The notes under the pieces were generated by a model that was not told where the DNA came from, did not search any database, and saw only the letters and a program-made list of their open reading frames with translations. A DNA stretch of 64,000 nucleotides from Cytobacillus oceanisediminis. GTDB taxonomy: Bacteria > Bacillota > Bacilli > Bacillales > Cytobacillaceae. The stretch lies in the NCBI RefSeq assembly GCF_022811925.1, contig NZ_CP065511.1, positions 2,659,501-2,723,500 of the forward strand, written 5' to 3'. A program made the translations under genes and the position numbers. Of the stretch, positions 35,840 through 45,515 are shown piece by piece (positions within the stretch are counted from its first letter, which is position 1; the number at the start of each line of letters is the position of its first letter).

Positions 35840-37501
35840 TTATTTCATCATCGGAATGTTTACGCCTTTTTCTTTTGCTGTTTTGATAGCAAGATCATAG
35901 CCTGCATCAACATGGCGCACAATTCCCATGCCTGGATCAGATGTAAGTACCCGTTCAAGGCGCTGTTCTGCTTCCTTTGTTCCGTCTGCCACGATGACCA
36001 TTCCTGCATGAAGTGAGTAGCCCATTCCTACCCCGCCTCCATGGTGGACGGATACCCAGCTCGCACCGCCGACCGCATTGATCAGTGCATTCAGAATTGG
36101 CCAGTCTGCCACTGCATCACTGCCGTCCTTCATGCCTTCTGTCTCACGGTTTGGAGATGCAACGGAACCAGAATCGAGATGGTCGCGCCCGATAACGATC
36201 GGTGCTTTCAATTCTCCTTTTGCCACCATATCATTAATTATTTTTCCAAATTTGGCGCGCTCCCCATATCCAAGCCAGCAAATTCTTGATGGCAGGCCCT
36301 GGAATTGGATTTTCTCCTGTGCCATCTTGATCCATTTGCAAAGATGTTCGTTATCTGCAAATTCGCGCAGGATTACTTCATCTGTTTTATAGATATCTTC
36401 AGGATCTCCTGATAATGCTACCCAGCGGAAAGGCCCTTTTCCTTCACAGAATAACGGTCGGATGTAGGCAGGCACGAATCCAGGAAAATCAAAGGCTTTC
36501 TCGACACCCTCATCTTTTGCCACCTGGCGGATATTGTTTCCGTAATCAAATGTGACTGCACCTTTCTTCTGCATGTCCAGCATAGCCTGAACATGGACAG
36601 CCATGCTTGCTTTTGATTTCTGAACATATTCAGCAGCATTTTCCTTTCGCAGAACAGCTGCTTCTTCTAAAGAATAACCGATCGGAACATAACCATTTAA
36701 AGGATCATGTGCAGAAGTCTGGTCAGTCAGGACATCCGGGATGAAGTTCATTTCAAGCATTTTTGGCAGAATTTCAGCTGCATTGCCTAATAGACCGATA
36801 GAAAGCGGGCGGCCTTCATGTTTTGCCTCTGATGCCAGTTTAATAGCCTCTTCAATTGAATATACTTTTGTATCCAGATATTTGGTTTCAAGCCTGCGGT
36901 CAATGCGGTGTTCATCCACATCAATTGCAATGCAGACACCCTCATTCATTGTTACTGCAAGCGGCTGAGCGCCACCCATTCCGCCAAGGCCTGCAGTTAA
37001 AGTAATGGTCTGTTTCAGTGAGCCGGAGAAGTGCTGTCTGCCAAGCTCGGCAAATGTTTCATAGGTTCCTTGTACGATTCCCTGGCTTCCGATGTAAATC
37101 CAGCTTCCGGCTGTCATTTGGCCATACATCATCAGGCCTTTCTTATCTAGCTCATGGAATGTATCCCAGTTTGCCCAGGCAGGCACTAGATTCGAGTTGG
37201 CGATCAACACTTTTGGTGCATCTTTATGTGATTTAAATACCGCAACCGGTTTTCCAGATTGGACAAGGAGTGTTTCATCGTCTTCTAATTCATGCAATGT
37301 TTTTACAATCGCGTCATAGCAATCCCAATTTCGCGCTGCTTTCCCAATGCCGCCGTAGACAACCAGTTCTTCTGGAATCTCTGCAACTTCTTTGTCTAAG
37401 TTATTCATAAGCATGCGGAGTGCTGCTTCCTGAATCCAGCCCTTAGCATGAAGCTCACTGCCTTGATAATTTTTAATTTCTCTTTTTGTTTCCGCTTTCA
37501 T
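35840..37501 (-). CDS. hutU: urocanate hydratase HutU
   Basis: The 553-residue enzyme converts urocanate to imidazolone-propionate. Conserved segments are [12 protein letters not shown] near the N-terminus, [18 protein letters not shown] (NAD-binding), [32 protein letters not shown] and [19 protein letters not shown]. It is full length. It is the first gene of the hut cluster present here; hutH (histidase) and the antiterminator gene hutP, which come before it in B. subtilis, are absent. A CodY-like site lies 45-59 bp upstream. Confidence 0.95.
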   Translation of the reverse strand: MKAETKREIKNYQGSELHAKGWIQEAALRMLMNNLDKEVAEIPEELVVYGGIGKAARNWDCYDAIVKTLHELEDDETLLVQSGKPVAVFKSHKDAPKVLIANSNLVPAWANWDTFHELDKKGLMMYGQMTAGSWIYIGSQGIVQGTYETFAELGRQHFSGSLKQTITLTAGLGGMGGAQPLAVTMNEGVCIAIDVDEHRIDRRLETKYLDTKVYSIEEAIKLASEAKHEGRPLSIGLLGNAAEILPKMLEMNFIPDVLTDQTSAHDPLNGYVPIGYSLEEAAVLRKENAAEYVQKSKASMAVHVQAMLDMQKKGAVTFDYGNNIRQVAKDEGVEKAFDFPGFVPAYIRPLFCEGKGPFRWVALSGDPEDIYKTDEVILREFADNEHLCKWIKMAQEKIQFQGLPSRICWLGYGERAKFGKIINDMVAKGELKAPIVIGRDHLDSGSVASPNRETEGMKDGSDAVADWPILNALINAVGGASWVSVHHGGGVGMGYSLHAGMVIVADGTKEAEQRLERVLTSDPGMGIVRHVDAGYDLAIKTAKEKGVNIPMMK

Positions 37502-37545
37502 TGTTATCCCTCCAATATTAACTCATATTTAGATTTTATAATGAG

Positions 37546-37560
37546 AACTATCTGAAAAGT
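37546..37560 (-). promoter_or_regulatory. CodY-like site upstream of hutU
   Basis: Minus-strand ACTTTTCAGATAGTT matches the CodY motif AATTTTCWGAAAATT at 12 of 15 positions. The hut operon of B. subtilis is CodY-repressed, so the site is plausible but unproven. Confidence 0.4.
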
Positions 37561-37662
37561 ATAATAATTAAATTTGATTTTTTATAATTTTGTTAGATTT
37601 TTATAGTGTTTTTTTACAAATTTTATATAAATATTAGTATTTTTATAATTAGAACAAAAAAT

Positions 37663-37686
37663 AAACCCCCGTTTACACGGAGGTTT
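37663..37686 (-). terminator. terminator of the AraC-type regulator
   Basis: 9-bp stem with one mismatch (37663-37671 with 37678-37686) overlapping the gene's stop, followed on the minus strand by TTATTTTTTG. It separates the regulator from hutU. Confidence 0.7.
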
Positions 37687-39157
37687 TATGCATGCTCTTT
37701 CTAAAATGATTTGGCGGCATTCCTTTAATCTTACTGAAAACTTTATTGAAATATTGCTGATTGCGGAAACCGCACACAGACGCGATTTCCTTAATGCTTA
37801 TTTCTGATTCAAGCAGCAGCTTGGCTGATTGCCTTATCCGGGTTTCATTAAGCAGCTCCCGGAACGACTTGCCGCATTTTTTTGCAAGCATGGAGCTGAT
37901 ATAATTCGGGTTTCGATCTGCATATTCAGCTGCCCTTTCAAGCGTAACCTTAGGGTCCCAGTAATTCGTCTCTATAAAGAATAGGACTCTGTCAGTAAGT
38001 TCCAGCTTCAGCTTTTTATCAGAGCGTATGGTTTCAAAAATATAGGAAATGAAGCTAATCATTTCGTTAATGACCCGGTAGATCAAGGGCGAATATAGAA
38101 TAGTCTGAAATAAACGAAGATACTCTTCCTCCATTTTCCCGTCTGCCAGCCGGAACGTCTTCATATGCCTGCGAATTTGCGCAAGAATACTGGTCAGCCG
38201 AATTCTGATGAGTCCTGGTTCCGGATAAGGGTCTGCCAAAATGAGAAACTCCTCGTAAAACCATGACTTTAGCGCTTCTAAATCAGACTGATTCAGGAAA
38301 TCAATCCATCTGCTTTGTTCCTCGGGAGTTAAGAATGGATCAATCGAAAGCCACTTAGGCAATGAGTTCTCCTCAATTACCTGATTAAATCCCCTGTAAA
38401 AAGTTAACTCCATCAGTTTCCTGTTCGCAAGATAGTGGCTTCTGACGGTTCCGCCGTCCTCCTGACCAGTATAAATGCTGATGGCAATTTGTTCTGCTGA
38501 TGTTTCCTGCCAATCTCTCATAAATCTGAGGCTCTCCTCTTTCCAGGCCACATCAGATTTTTCAGCAATAATCAAAATCATATCACTCAAAATAAAATAG
38601 TGAACTGTTTTTTGGAAAGTATAGCTTTCAAGAAATTTATATAGCTTTGGAAGCTCCAGCGTATTTTCAGTCTTAATTCCGATAGATACAAGTGGTTTAG
38701 CCGAATCAGATCTTTCTATAAATAAATCCTGGTAATTGAAGTCTTTTTCAGCTTTCTGACTGGGATTTTGTTCAGCAGCCCGAATAGTCATCTGATTACG
38801 CCTATGAATCTTTCTCGCTGATTTTAATAAAATATCTGCTGAAATCGGCTTAAGTATTAAATCGGATACACCCATGTCGATGGCTCTTTTTGCTTGTGAA
38901 AAGGTCGCTTCCATTGTTAAGGCAATCAAATCCGGCCCTATGATCTGAGTGGTTTTTAAAAATGAACCATAATTTTCTTCATTTATTAGATCAAGTTCAA
39001 AAATCAATAGGTCTGGCTGAAAAGTTTCAAGCTTCTTAATAAGCCCTGATTCATTTTGGGCGGACTCTACTTGCCATGCGTTCATAGAAGATTTAAGAAG
39101 CCACTCTATGCCTTTTGTATCGTACTCATCCCGATTGGCCACAAGTACTTTGTACAT
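37673..39157 (-). CDS. YesN-type response regulator with AraC HTH; phospho-acceptor Asp replaced by Glu
   Basis: The 494-residue protein has an N-terminal receiver-like domain (1-120), a central region of about 250 residues and a C-terminal AraC DNA-binding domain with two helix-turn-helix units (ERAAEYADRNPNYISSMLAK, then EIASVCGFRNQQYFNKVFSK). In the receiver the acidic pocket (Asp10, Glu11), Thr and LKP Lys remain, but the usual phosphorylated Asp is Glu54 (LLIFELDL). It may therefore be fixed in one state or need no kinase. No kinase gene is near. It lies directly upstream of hutU, in the place of hutP/hutH, and may control the cluster; that is inference. Confidence 0.8.
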   Translation of the reverse strand: MYKVLVANRDEYDTKGIEWLLKSSMNAWQVESAQNESGLIKKLETFQPDLLIFELDLINEENYGSFLKTTQIIGPDLIALTMEATFSQAKRAIDMGVSDLILKPISADILLKSARKIHRRNQMTIRAAEQNPSQKAEKDFNYQDLFIERSDSAKPLVSIGIKTENTLELPKLYKFLESYTFQKTVHYFILSDMILIIAEKSDVAWKEESLRFMRDWQETSAEQIAISIYTGQEDGGTVRSHYLANRKLMELTFYRGFNQVIEENSLPKWLSIDPFLTPEEQSRWIDFLNQSDLEALKSWFYEEFLILADPYPEPGLIRIRLTSILAQIRRHMKTFRLADGKMEEEYLRLFQTILYSPLIYRVINEMISFISYIFETIRSDKKLKLELTDRVLFFIETNYWDPKVTLERAAEYADRNPNYISSMLAKKCGKSFRELLNETRIRQSAKLLLESEISIKEIASVCGFRNQQYFNKVFSKIKGMPPNHFRKSMHKTSV

Positions 39158-39305
39158 GCTGCCACATCCTTTTTTAATTCTATTATGAAATAATATTTTG
39201 GCAAATGTAAAGAAATTATCGTAATAATCTCAGAAATATTAGACAAGTTATGATGCCCTTCCTGCATATCTATATATGGACAACCAATTAGGAAGGAGTA
39301 TGAGC

Positions 39306-39758
39306 ATGCCTTTTGTTGTATTAAAGAAACGCAGCATCATTGCATTTGTCATCATATTTTCAGTCATCGTTTCTGCATCAGTATGGTTTTTTTCAAAGTC
39401 TGATAGTATGACGGTATTCAACCAGACGGAGGGAGAAAAAGTCCGGGAAATTCACATGGTTACAGGAGAATTTAAAGCCAAGCTGCCTGATGGCAAAGAA
39501 ATCGAAGCTTATCGCTGGGATCCGGGAACTATTTTTCTGGAAAAAGGTGAAAAGGTAAATCTGAAGATTTGGGGAGTCAATGGAATGGAACATCCATACA
39601 TCATAGAAGGAACTGATATTAAAGGTGTGGTAAAGAAAGCAGAAGAAACGGTGGTCCCTCTTCAATTTGATAAAGAAGGCGTTTACCGTCTGGTGTGTCT
39701 TACTCATCCGGATAAGGATAATAGCGGACCGATGATTGCTTATATTGTAGTAGACTAA
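39306..39758 (+). CDS. membrane-anchored cupredoxin
   Basis: A 150-residue protein with an N-terminal membrane anchor (about 10-30) and a cupredoxin domain outside the cell. Likely type-1 copper ligands are His96 (GMEHPYI), Cys131, His134 (VCLTHPD) and Met143. The start is ATG 39306, with GGAAGGAG 7 bases upstream; the ATG at 39300 is too close to that site. It could carry electrons to a copper oxidase or reductase or handle copper; no partner is adjacent. Confidence 0.75.
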   Translation: MPFVVLKKRSIIAFVIIFSVIVSASVWFFSKSDSMTVFNQTEGEKVREIHMVTGEFKAKLPDGKEIEAYRWDPGTIFLEKGEKVNLKIWGVNGMEHPYIIEGTDIKGVVKKAEETVVPLQFDKEGVYRLVCLTHPDKDNSGPMIAYIVVD

Positions 39759-39768
39759 TGGGAAAAGC

Positions 39769-39795
39769 AAAAGCACCGGATTATCCGGTGCTTTT
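39769..39795. terminator. bidirectional terminator
   Basis: Near-continuous 12-13-bp palindrome (AAAAGCACCGGA with its complement) between the convergent cupredoxin and CAP genes. Confidence 0.8.
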
Positions 39796-39799
39796 CTTC

Positions 39800-40426
39800 T
39801 TACCTCCCAATAAACATCTGTGTCCAGTAATGTCCATAATAACCGCCCTGTGCATATCCCACTCCGATTTCTGTGAAATTGGCTGATAGGATGTTCTTGC
39901 GGTGACCTTCGCTGTTCATCCATGCTGTTACAACTTCCTGAGGTGTTTTTTGACCTGCAGCAATGTTTTCTCCAGCGGTTCTGTAAGTTATTCCAAAGCT
40001 CTTCATCATATCAAACGGGCTTCCGTATGTAGGAGAGTTGTGATCGAAATACTTCTTATTGATCATATCCTGAGATTTGTATCTTGCCACTCTCGCAAGC
40101 TCCCAATTTGATTTTAGAGGCTTTAACCCATATTTTGCCCTTTCCTGGTTTACGAGCTGAACTACCTGCTCTTCCACACTTGTGGTAGCTTTTGATAAAG
40201 CAGGAATATTCACCTTTTGTCCAGGATAAATGAAGTTCGGATTTGAAATCTGCCCGTTGGCATTAATGATTTCAGGAACTCCCACCTGATACTTCAGGGC
40301 GATCTTCCACATTGTATCCCCTGGCTGAACAGTATGTACTGTTGATGCTTTTGCATCGAAATTGAATCCAAAGACAAGTGCGACAGACAACATTAGAATG
40401 AATGAAAGTTTTGATAGTGTTTTCAT
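39800..40426 (-). CDS. secreted LysM-CAP (SCP) domain protein, YkwD-like
   Basis: A 208-residue exported protein: a signal peptide cut near AKAST (residue 28), one LysM domain (HTVQPGDTMWKIALKY), then a bacterial CAP/SCP domain (about 85-205). CAP motifs are VNQERAKYGLKPL, KYFDHNSPTYGSPFDMM, AGENIAAGQ and HRKNILSANFTEIGVGYA. The LysM should hold it in the wall or spore cortex. B. subtilis YkwD and spore proteins such as SafA/YkwD relatives have this layout. The role of the CAP domain in bacteria is not settled. Confidence 0.88.
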   Translation of the reverse strand: MKTLSKLSFILMLSVALVFGFNFDAKASTVHTVQPGDTMWKIALKYQVGVPEIINANGQISNPNFIYPGQKVNIPALSKATTSVEEQVVQLVNQERAKYGLKPLKSNWELARVARYKSQDMINKKYFDHNSPTYGSPFDMMKSFGITYRTAGENIAAGQKTPQEVVTAWMNSEGHRKNILSANFTEIGVGYAQGGYYGHYWTQMFIGR

Positions 40427-40630
40427 ATTTATATTTAATCAAAATCTCTTATTCTATTAAACAGGTAATTGTTGGCGCTGATTGTAAGAATTTCATGATC
40501 TCCTCGTCACTTTTCTTCAAGTTGGATTTTCAATCTCTATATAACAGTTCATAAATACGAGTGGTTTTATAGTACACATAAGCGTTATTAAATACAGTTT
40601 TACTATATTTCACAATACGTTCAAAAAGAT

Positions 40631-40646
40631 TGTGATTTATTTCACA
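40631..40646 (+). promoter_or_regulatory. FNR/Rex-type site upstream of pflB
   Basis: TGTGA-TTTATT-TCACA is an exact FNR/CRP-type palindrome; preceded by T it also approaches the Rex motif TTGTGAAWWWWTTCACAA. Its centre lies about 41.5 bp upstream of the start expected from the -10-like TATAGT at 40668-40673, the normal place for FNR activation. Confidence 0.65.
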
Positions 40647-40721
40647 TTATATCTGTTATATTGAATGTATAGTTAAGTTGTAATAACTGTTATACACATT
40701 GATTATATGAGGTGAACGAAT

Positions 40722-42947
40722 ATGGAAAGTTGGAATGGCTTTAAAAAGGGCATTTGGACACATGAAATTGATGTTAGAGACTTTATTTTGAAGAATTACT
40801 CACCTTTTTTCGGGGATGAATCATTTTTGGAGGGTCCAACAGAAGCTACTTCTTCATTATGGGAACAAGTAATGGATCTCACAAAAAAGGAACGTGATAT
40901 TGGCGGCGTGCTCGATATGGACACAGAAATCGTCTCAACAATTACTTCACATGGGCCTGGTTACCTGGACCAATATAAAGAAAAAATTGTGGGTGTTCAG
41001 ACTGACCGTCCGTTTAAGCGCTCTCTTCAGCCATTTGGCGGAGTCAGAATGGCTGTGGCAGCTTGTGAAGCATACGGCTATGAAGCCAGCAAAGATATGG
41101 AAAAGATATTTACAGACTATCGCAAAACACATAACCAAGGCGTGTTTGATGCCTATACCGATGAAATGAAACTTGCCCGCAAAGCCGGCATTATTACTGG
41201 CCTGCCAGATGCATATGGCCGAGGGAGGATTATCGGTGATTACCGCAGGGTTGCTCTTTATGGAGTTGACCGCTTGATTGAAGCCAAAAAAGCGGATTTG
41301 AAATCAACTGCAAGTGTGATGACGGAAGACAATATTCGCCTTAGAGAAGAGATTTCAGAACAGATCAGGGCTCTGGATGAACTGAAGGAGCTGGCAAACA
41401 GCTATGGTTTTAATATTTCAAAGCCTGCAGGAAATGCTCTCGAGGCTTTCCAATGGCTGTATTTCGCCTATCTTGCTGCCATCAAAGAACAAAATGGAGC
41501 AGCTATGAGCCTTGGCCGTGTCTCGACTTTCCTTGATATTTTCATAGAAAGAGATATCCAGAACAGCATGCTTACCGAGAAGGAAGCCCAGGAACTGGTC
41601 GATCACTTTGTCATGAAGCTGCGCCTTGTTAAATTTGCGAGAACGCCTGACTATAATGAATTATTCAGCGGCGATCCTACATGGGTTACAGAGTCCATTG
41701 GCGGGATGGCTCTTGATGGCCGTCCGCTTGTTACGAAGAATTCTTACCGGTTCCTTCATACTTTGAATAACCTGGGTCCAGCACCTGAACCGAATTTAAC
41801 AGTATTATGGTCCAGCAAGCTTCCGGAGAACTTCAAAAAATATTGTGCAAGGATGTCAATAGAAACAAGTTCAATTCAATATGAAAACGATGATATCATG
41901 CTTCCTGAATATGGGGATGATTATGGAATTGCCTGCTGTGTTTCTGCAATGGCGATCGGAAAACAAATGCAATTTTTCGGTGCAAGAGCAAACCTTGCAA
42001 AGGCCCTGTTATATAGCATTAATGGCGGAAAGGATGAAAAACTTAAGCGTCAGGTCGGCCCTTCCTATGCCCCAATTACCTCAGACATCCTTCAATATGA
42101 AGAAGTGATGGAGAAGTTTGATTTAATGATGGAATGGCTGGCAGATCTCTATATTAATACTCTGAATATCATTCATTACATGCATGATAAATATAGCTAC
42201 GAACGGATCGAAATGGCTCTGCATGACTCCGAAATTCTCAGAACAATGGCCACTGGCATTGCGGGTCTGAGTGTAGCGGCCGACTCACTGAGTGCGATAA
42301 AATATGCAACTGTTAAGGCAATCCGTGATGAGAACGGGCTAGTGATTGATTTTATGACAGAAGGAGATTTTCCGAAATACGGCAATAATGATGATCGCGT
42401 TGACAGCATAGCTATAGACCTGGTTGAACGGTTTATGAAAAAACTTCGCAAGCATCCGACTTACAGAAACTCTATGCATACGATGTCTATATTAACCATT
42501 ACATCCAATGTGGTATATGGAAAGAAAACCGGCAATACGCCTGATGGACGACGTGCCGGCGAGCCATTCGCCCCGGGAGCAAATCCGATGCACGGGAGAG
42601 ATACGAAAGGAACGCTTGCTTCCCTGTCTTCTGTTGCAAAACTGCCCTACAAGCATGCGCTGGATGGCATCAGCAACACCTTCTCCATTGTCCCTAAAGC
42701 ACTCGGGAAGGATGCTGATAGCCGTATCCGCAATCTGGTATCTATATTGGATGGATATGCCATAAAGTCTGGACATCATCTAAATGTAAATGTATTTAAT
42801 AAAGAAACGCTTCTGGATGCCATGGAACACCCGGAAGAATATCCACAGTTAACCATTAGGGTATCAGGCTATGCTGTGAACTTCATTAAGCTGACTAAGG
42901 AGCAGCAGCTTGACGTTATCAATCGAACATTCCATGAATCAATGTAA
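40722..42947 (+). CDS. pflB: pyruvate formate-lyase PflB
   Basis: The 741-residue enzyme cleaves pyruvate with CoA to acetyl-CoA and formate in anaerobic growth. The active-site Cys pair is Cys405/Cys406 ([12 protein letters not shown]) and the radical Gly is Gly716 (RVSGYAVNF). Full length and all glycyl-radical marks are present. It is followed by its activase gene, about 100 bp downstream on the same strand. An FNR-type site upstream suggests oxygen control. Together the pair shows that the organism is a facultative anaerobe with mixed-acid metabolism. Confidence 0.95.
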   Translation: MESWNGFKKGIWTHEIDVRDFILKNYSPFFGDESFLEGPTEATSSLWEQVMDLTKKERDIGGVLDMDTEIVSTITSHGPGYLDQYKEKIVGVQTDRPFKRSLQPFGGVRMAVAACEAYGYEASKDMEKIFTDYRKTHNQGVFDAYTDEMKLARKAGIITGLPDAYGRGRIIGDYRRVALYGVDRLIEAKKADLKSTASVMTEDNIRLREEISEQIRALDELKELANSYGFNISKPAGNALEAFQWLYFAYLAAIKEQNGAAMSLGRVSTFLDIFIERDIQNSMLTEKEAQELVDHFVMKLRLVKFARTPDYNELFSGDPTWVTESIGGMALDGRPLVTKNSYRFLHTLNNLGPAPEPNLTVLWSSKLPENFKKYCARMSIETSSIQYENDDIMLPEYGDDYGIACCVSAMAIGKQMQFFGARANLAKALLYSINGGKDEKLKRQVGPSYAPITSDILQYEEVMEKFDLMMEWLADLYINTLNIIHYMHDKYSYERIEMALHDSEILRTMATGIAGLSVAADSLSAIKYATVKAIRDENGLVIDFMTEGDFPKYGNNDDRVDSIAIDLVERFMKKLRKHPTYRNSMHTMSILTITSNVVYGKKTGNTPDGRRAGEPFAPGANPMHGRDTKGTLASLSSVAKLPYKHALDGISNTFSIVPKALGKDADSRIRNLVSILDGYAIKSGHHLNVNVFNKETLLDAMEHPEEYPQLTIRVSGYAVNFIKLTKEQQLDVINRTFHESM

Positions 42948-43048
42948 CCAATAGGATGGCGGGCCTTTATAAGAGGCCCCCTCTTCAAAAAAAGTTTGAG
43001 CAATGGTGCTGTGGCTGCGCCGGTTGCCTTTTGGAAAGGAAGATGATG

Positions 43049-43777
43049 ATGTACGGCAACATTCATTCAATTGAGACATTCGGTACAGTAGATGGGCCTG
43101 GCATTCGTTATGTCATTTTTACACAGGGGTGCCTCCTTCGCTGTCAATTTTGCCATAATGCGGACACTTGGGAAATTGGGGCAGGAAAACAAATGTCCGT
43201 TTCAGAAATCATGAATGATCTGCAATCTTATCTCCCTTTTTTGGCGGCTTCCGGAGGCGGCATAACAGTGAGCGGCGGTGAACCTTTGCTTCAGATTCCT
43301 TTTCTTATAGAACTTTTTAAAGAATGCAAGAAACTTGGCATTCACACTGCAATAGATTCATCGGGAGGCTGCTATTCCACCTCCCCGTTTTTTCAAACCC
43401 AGCTGAAAGAGCTCCTGGAATATACGGACCTGGTGCTGCTGGATTTGAAGCATATTGATAGGGATAAGCATAAAAAACTGACAGGACTTACAAATGAGCA
43501 TATACTTCAATTTGCCCAGTATCTGTCTGATAATCAGGTGCCGGTATGGATCCGCCACGTGCTTGTGCCTACAATATCTGATGATGAAAGTGATCTGGAA
43601 CAGCTGGGGCGTTTCATTAAAGAGTTGAATAATGTGAAAAAAATTGAAGTTCTTCCCTATCACAAGCTTGGTGTTTATAAATGGGAAGCGCTCGGATTGG
43701 AATATCCGCTGAAGGATATTGAGCCGCCAAGTGAGGAAAAAGCAGCATGGGCTTATCAGCTTTTGACTGGGTTATAA
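43049..43777 (+). CDS. pflA: pyruvate formate-lyase activating enzyme PflA
   Basis: The 242-residue radical-SAM enzyme makes the glycyl radical of PflB. Its cluster motif is CLLRCQFC (Cys28, Cys32, Cys35), preceded by GTVDGPGIRYVIFTQG; GGITVSGGEPLLQ is the SAM-binding GGE region. Three overlapping ATG codons (43043, 43046, 43049) follow AAAGGA; the third gives the best spacing and is used here. It is the second gene of the pfl operon and is followed by a terminator. Confidence 0.93.
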   Translation: MYGNIHSIETFGTVDGPGIRYVIFTQGCLLRCQFCHNADTWEIGAGKQMSVSEIMNDLQSYLPFLAASGGGITVSGGEPLLQIPFLIELFKECKKLGIHTAIDSSGGCYSTSPFFQTQLKELLEYTDLVLLDLKHIDRDKHKKLTGLTNEHILQFAQYLSDNQVPVWIRHVLVPTISDDESDLEQLGRFIKELNNVKKIEVLPYHKLGVYKWEALGLEYPLKDIEPPSEEKAAWAYQLLTGL

Positions 43778-43825
43778 AAAGTTGGTTTTGATTTAGGATT
43801 TTAGATACAGCGTTTTACGTGGTTT

Positions 43826-43852
43826 GCCCCAATTGCGATTGGGGCTTTGTTT
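43826..43852 (+). terminator. terminator of the pfl operon
   Basis: Perfect 8-bp GC-rich stem (43826-43833 with 43838-43845), 4-base loop, then TTTGTTTG. Confidence 0.8.
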
Positions 43853-43892
43853 GTATCTTGTATTTGTTCGTTTTTGCAGTATAGGTGTCGGG

Positions 43893-44349
43893 TTCTGACT
43901 CAAAACCGCGAACGGATGGTCGTTGTGTCCGAAGCTGGCATGGGTTCGGACTCAAAACCGCGAACGGATGGTCGTTGTGTCCGAAGTTGACTGGTGTTCG
44001 GACTCAAAACCGCGGACGGATGGTCGTTGTGTCCGAAGTTGGCATGGGTTCGGACTCAAAACCGCGAACGGATGGTCGTTGTGTCCGAAGTTGACTGGTG
44101 TTCGGACACAAAATCGTTAACGGATGGTCGTTGTGTCCGAAGTTGACTGGTGTTCGGACTCAAAATCGCGAACGGATGCTCGCTGAGTCCGAAGTTGGGA
44201 TGGGTTCGGACTCAAAACTGCGAACGGATGGTCGTTGTGTCCGAAGTTGGCATGGGTTCGGGCTCAAAACCACGAACAGATGCTCGCTGAGTCCGAAGTT
44301 GACCGGTGTTCGGACTCAAAATCGTTATCAGATACATGCTGAGTCCGAA
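43893..44349. repeat. array of nine 52-bp palindromic repeats (TTCGGAC-N27-GTCCGAA family), locus 2
   Basis: Nine units start exactly every 52 bp (43893, 43945, 43997, 44049, 44101, 44153, 44205, 44257, 44309); the last lacks the spacer. Each is TTCGGAC(t/a)CAAAA...TTG(t)GTCCGAA (outer arms of 10-11 bases), then an 11-base spacer of two types (GTTGGCATGGG or GTTGACTGGTG). In some units both sides of the arm changed together and pairing is kept. All reading frames stay partly open because 52 is not divisible by 3; there is no ribosome binding site, so this is not a gene. The array fills most of the 637-bp pflA-membrane protein gap. Confidence 0.9.
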
Positions 44350-44414
44350 TTTAGATTGATTTCAATATCATTTCACCCTCTTTCTAAGCTATAATTTAAT
44401 TGAGGTGGATAAAT

Positions 44415-45476
44415 ATGACAAATTTCTTGAAAAGGCCTAAATGGCTATGGTTTGGTGTACTTACATGCTTGATTCTGCTTTCCAACTATACTCTATATAG
44501 AACCACCCTTTTTGATCCGGTTCCTGACGAAGCGGCGGTTGGCTCCCTGCTTGATTTTCTGGTCGTTGTACCGATATTGGCGTATTTCCTCGTACTGCGC
44601 AAGAGATATTCGCTGAAGTATTTAGGAGCAGTCATTTTAGCAGGATACGCTGCTGCTTATTTAATTATCCCTGCCAGGCATTTCCTGCAATTTCCCTTTT
44701 TGCCCTATTTAATAGTTTTTTCCGAAATGCTTTTTATTGGGCTGGAGCTGTTTATTGCCTATAAGATTCTTACTAAACTGCCAGGACTTTTAAGAGAATA
44801 TCGCAGGCTGAATGGAATCAATTCGCTTTTTCTCTTTAATGCTAAGAGATCGGCGGATAAGTATTTACCCAATCATAAAATAGGGTCTGTTTTTGTGACT
44901 GAATTCGCCATGTTTAATTACGCCCTGTTTTCATGGAAAAAGAAAACTTCGATAAAGCATGGCGATTCTTTTACCTACCATCAAAAAACAAGTGTGAATG
45001 CTGTTTACATCATGCTGATCCATGCGATTGCCATTGAATCAATCGGACTGCATTTCTGGCTTCATTCATGGAATGCTATTGCAGCATATATCGTATTAAT
45101 AGCAAATATTTATGGTATTTTGTACTTTCTGGCCGAGATAAACGCCACCCGCTTAACACCTTTCGTGCTTACTGATTCTCACTTGCTGCTGCAGTCCGGA
45201 TTCTCAAAAAGTATGTACCTTCCATTGGAAAATGTTAGAGAAATCATGTACTATGATGGACCTGAAAAGTTCAGCAGACAAGAAATGAATGATTTATTTG
45301 ATGCCAGAGTGCCTGATTTAATTCAAGAAAAGCCGATGTTCGAAATTCTGCTGAAAGATCCCCAGGTTTATGAATTAATGTATGGCTTAAAAAGAAAGGC
45401 CAGCCGCATCGTGCTGAATGTGGATGAACCAGAACGGTTTTACCGGGAAATGCTGAATAGGCTGAACCAAAAGTAA
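44415..45476 (+). CDS. multispanning membrane protein, unknown function
   Basis: The 353-residue protein has about six to seven membrane helices: four in the first 120 residues, two or three around residues 195-245, and a cytoplasmic C-terminal domain of about 100 residues (from ATRLTPFVLTDSHLLLQSG) that looks like a PH-like or transporter-regulatory domain. A loop at 130-180 is basic. The ATG follows GAGGTGG. No family is recognised with confidence. It stands alone between the 52-bp repeat array and a terminator shared with nadE. Confidence 0.7.
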   Translation: MTNFLKRPKWLWFGVLTCLILLSNYTLYRTTLFDPVPDEAAVGSLLDFLVVVPILAYFLVLRKRYSLKYLGAVILAGYAAAYLIIPARHFLQFPFLPYLIVFSEMLFIGLELFIAYKILTKLPGLLREYRRLNGINSLFLFNAKRSADKYLPNHKIGSVFVTEFAMFNYALFSWKKKTSIKHGDSFTYHQKTSVNAVYIMLIHAIAIESIGLHFWLHSWNAIAAYIVLIANIYGILYFLAEINATRLTPFVLTDSHLLLQSGFSKSMYLPLENVREIMYYDGPEKFSRQEMNDLFDARVPDLIQEKPMFEILLKDPQVYELMYGLKRKASRIVLNVDEPERFYREMLNRLNQK

Positions 45477-45506
45477 AAGGAAAATCCCTTAATGGATTTT
45501 CCTTTT
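45475..45506. terminator. bidirectional terminator
   Basis: Perfect 13-bp stem (45475-45487 with 45494-45506), 6-base loop, between convergent genes. Confidence 0.85.
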
Positions 45507-45515
45507 TAAGTAGGC

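Noticed and set aside
39276..39305. Longer N-terminus of the cupredoxin
   Set aside because: The upstream starts lie on or before the GGAAGGAG site; ATG 39306 has proper spacing and gives a normal anchor.
43893..44349. CRISPR array
   Set aside because: Both the arms and the interior are repeated and the spacers are only 11 bp of two kinds; no cas genes nearby.
43885..44394. Overlapping open frames through the 52-bp repeats (up to 98 codons)
   Set aside because: They are open in several frames only because the unit is 52 bp and lacks stops; no ribosome binding site, and the translation merely cycles through the repeat.
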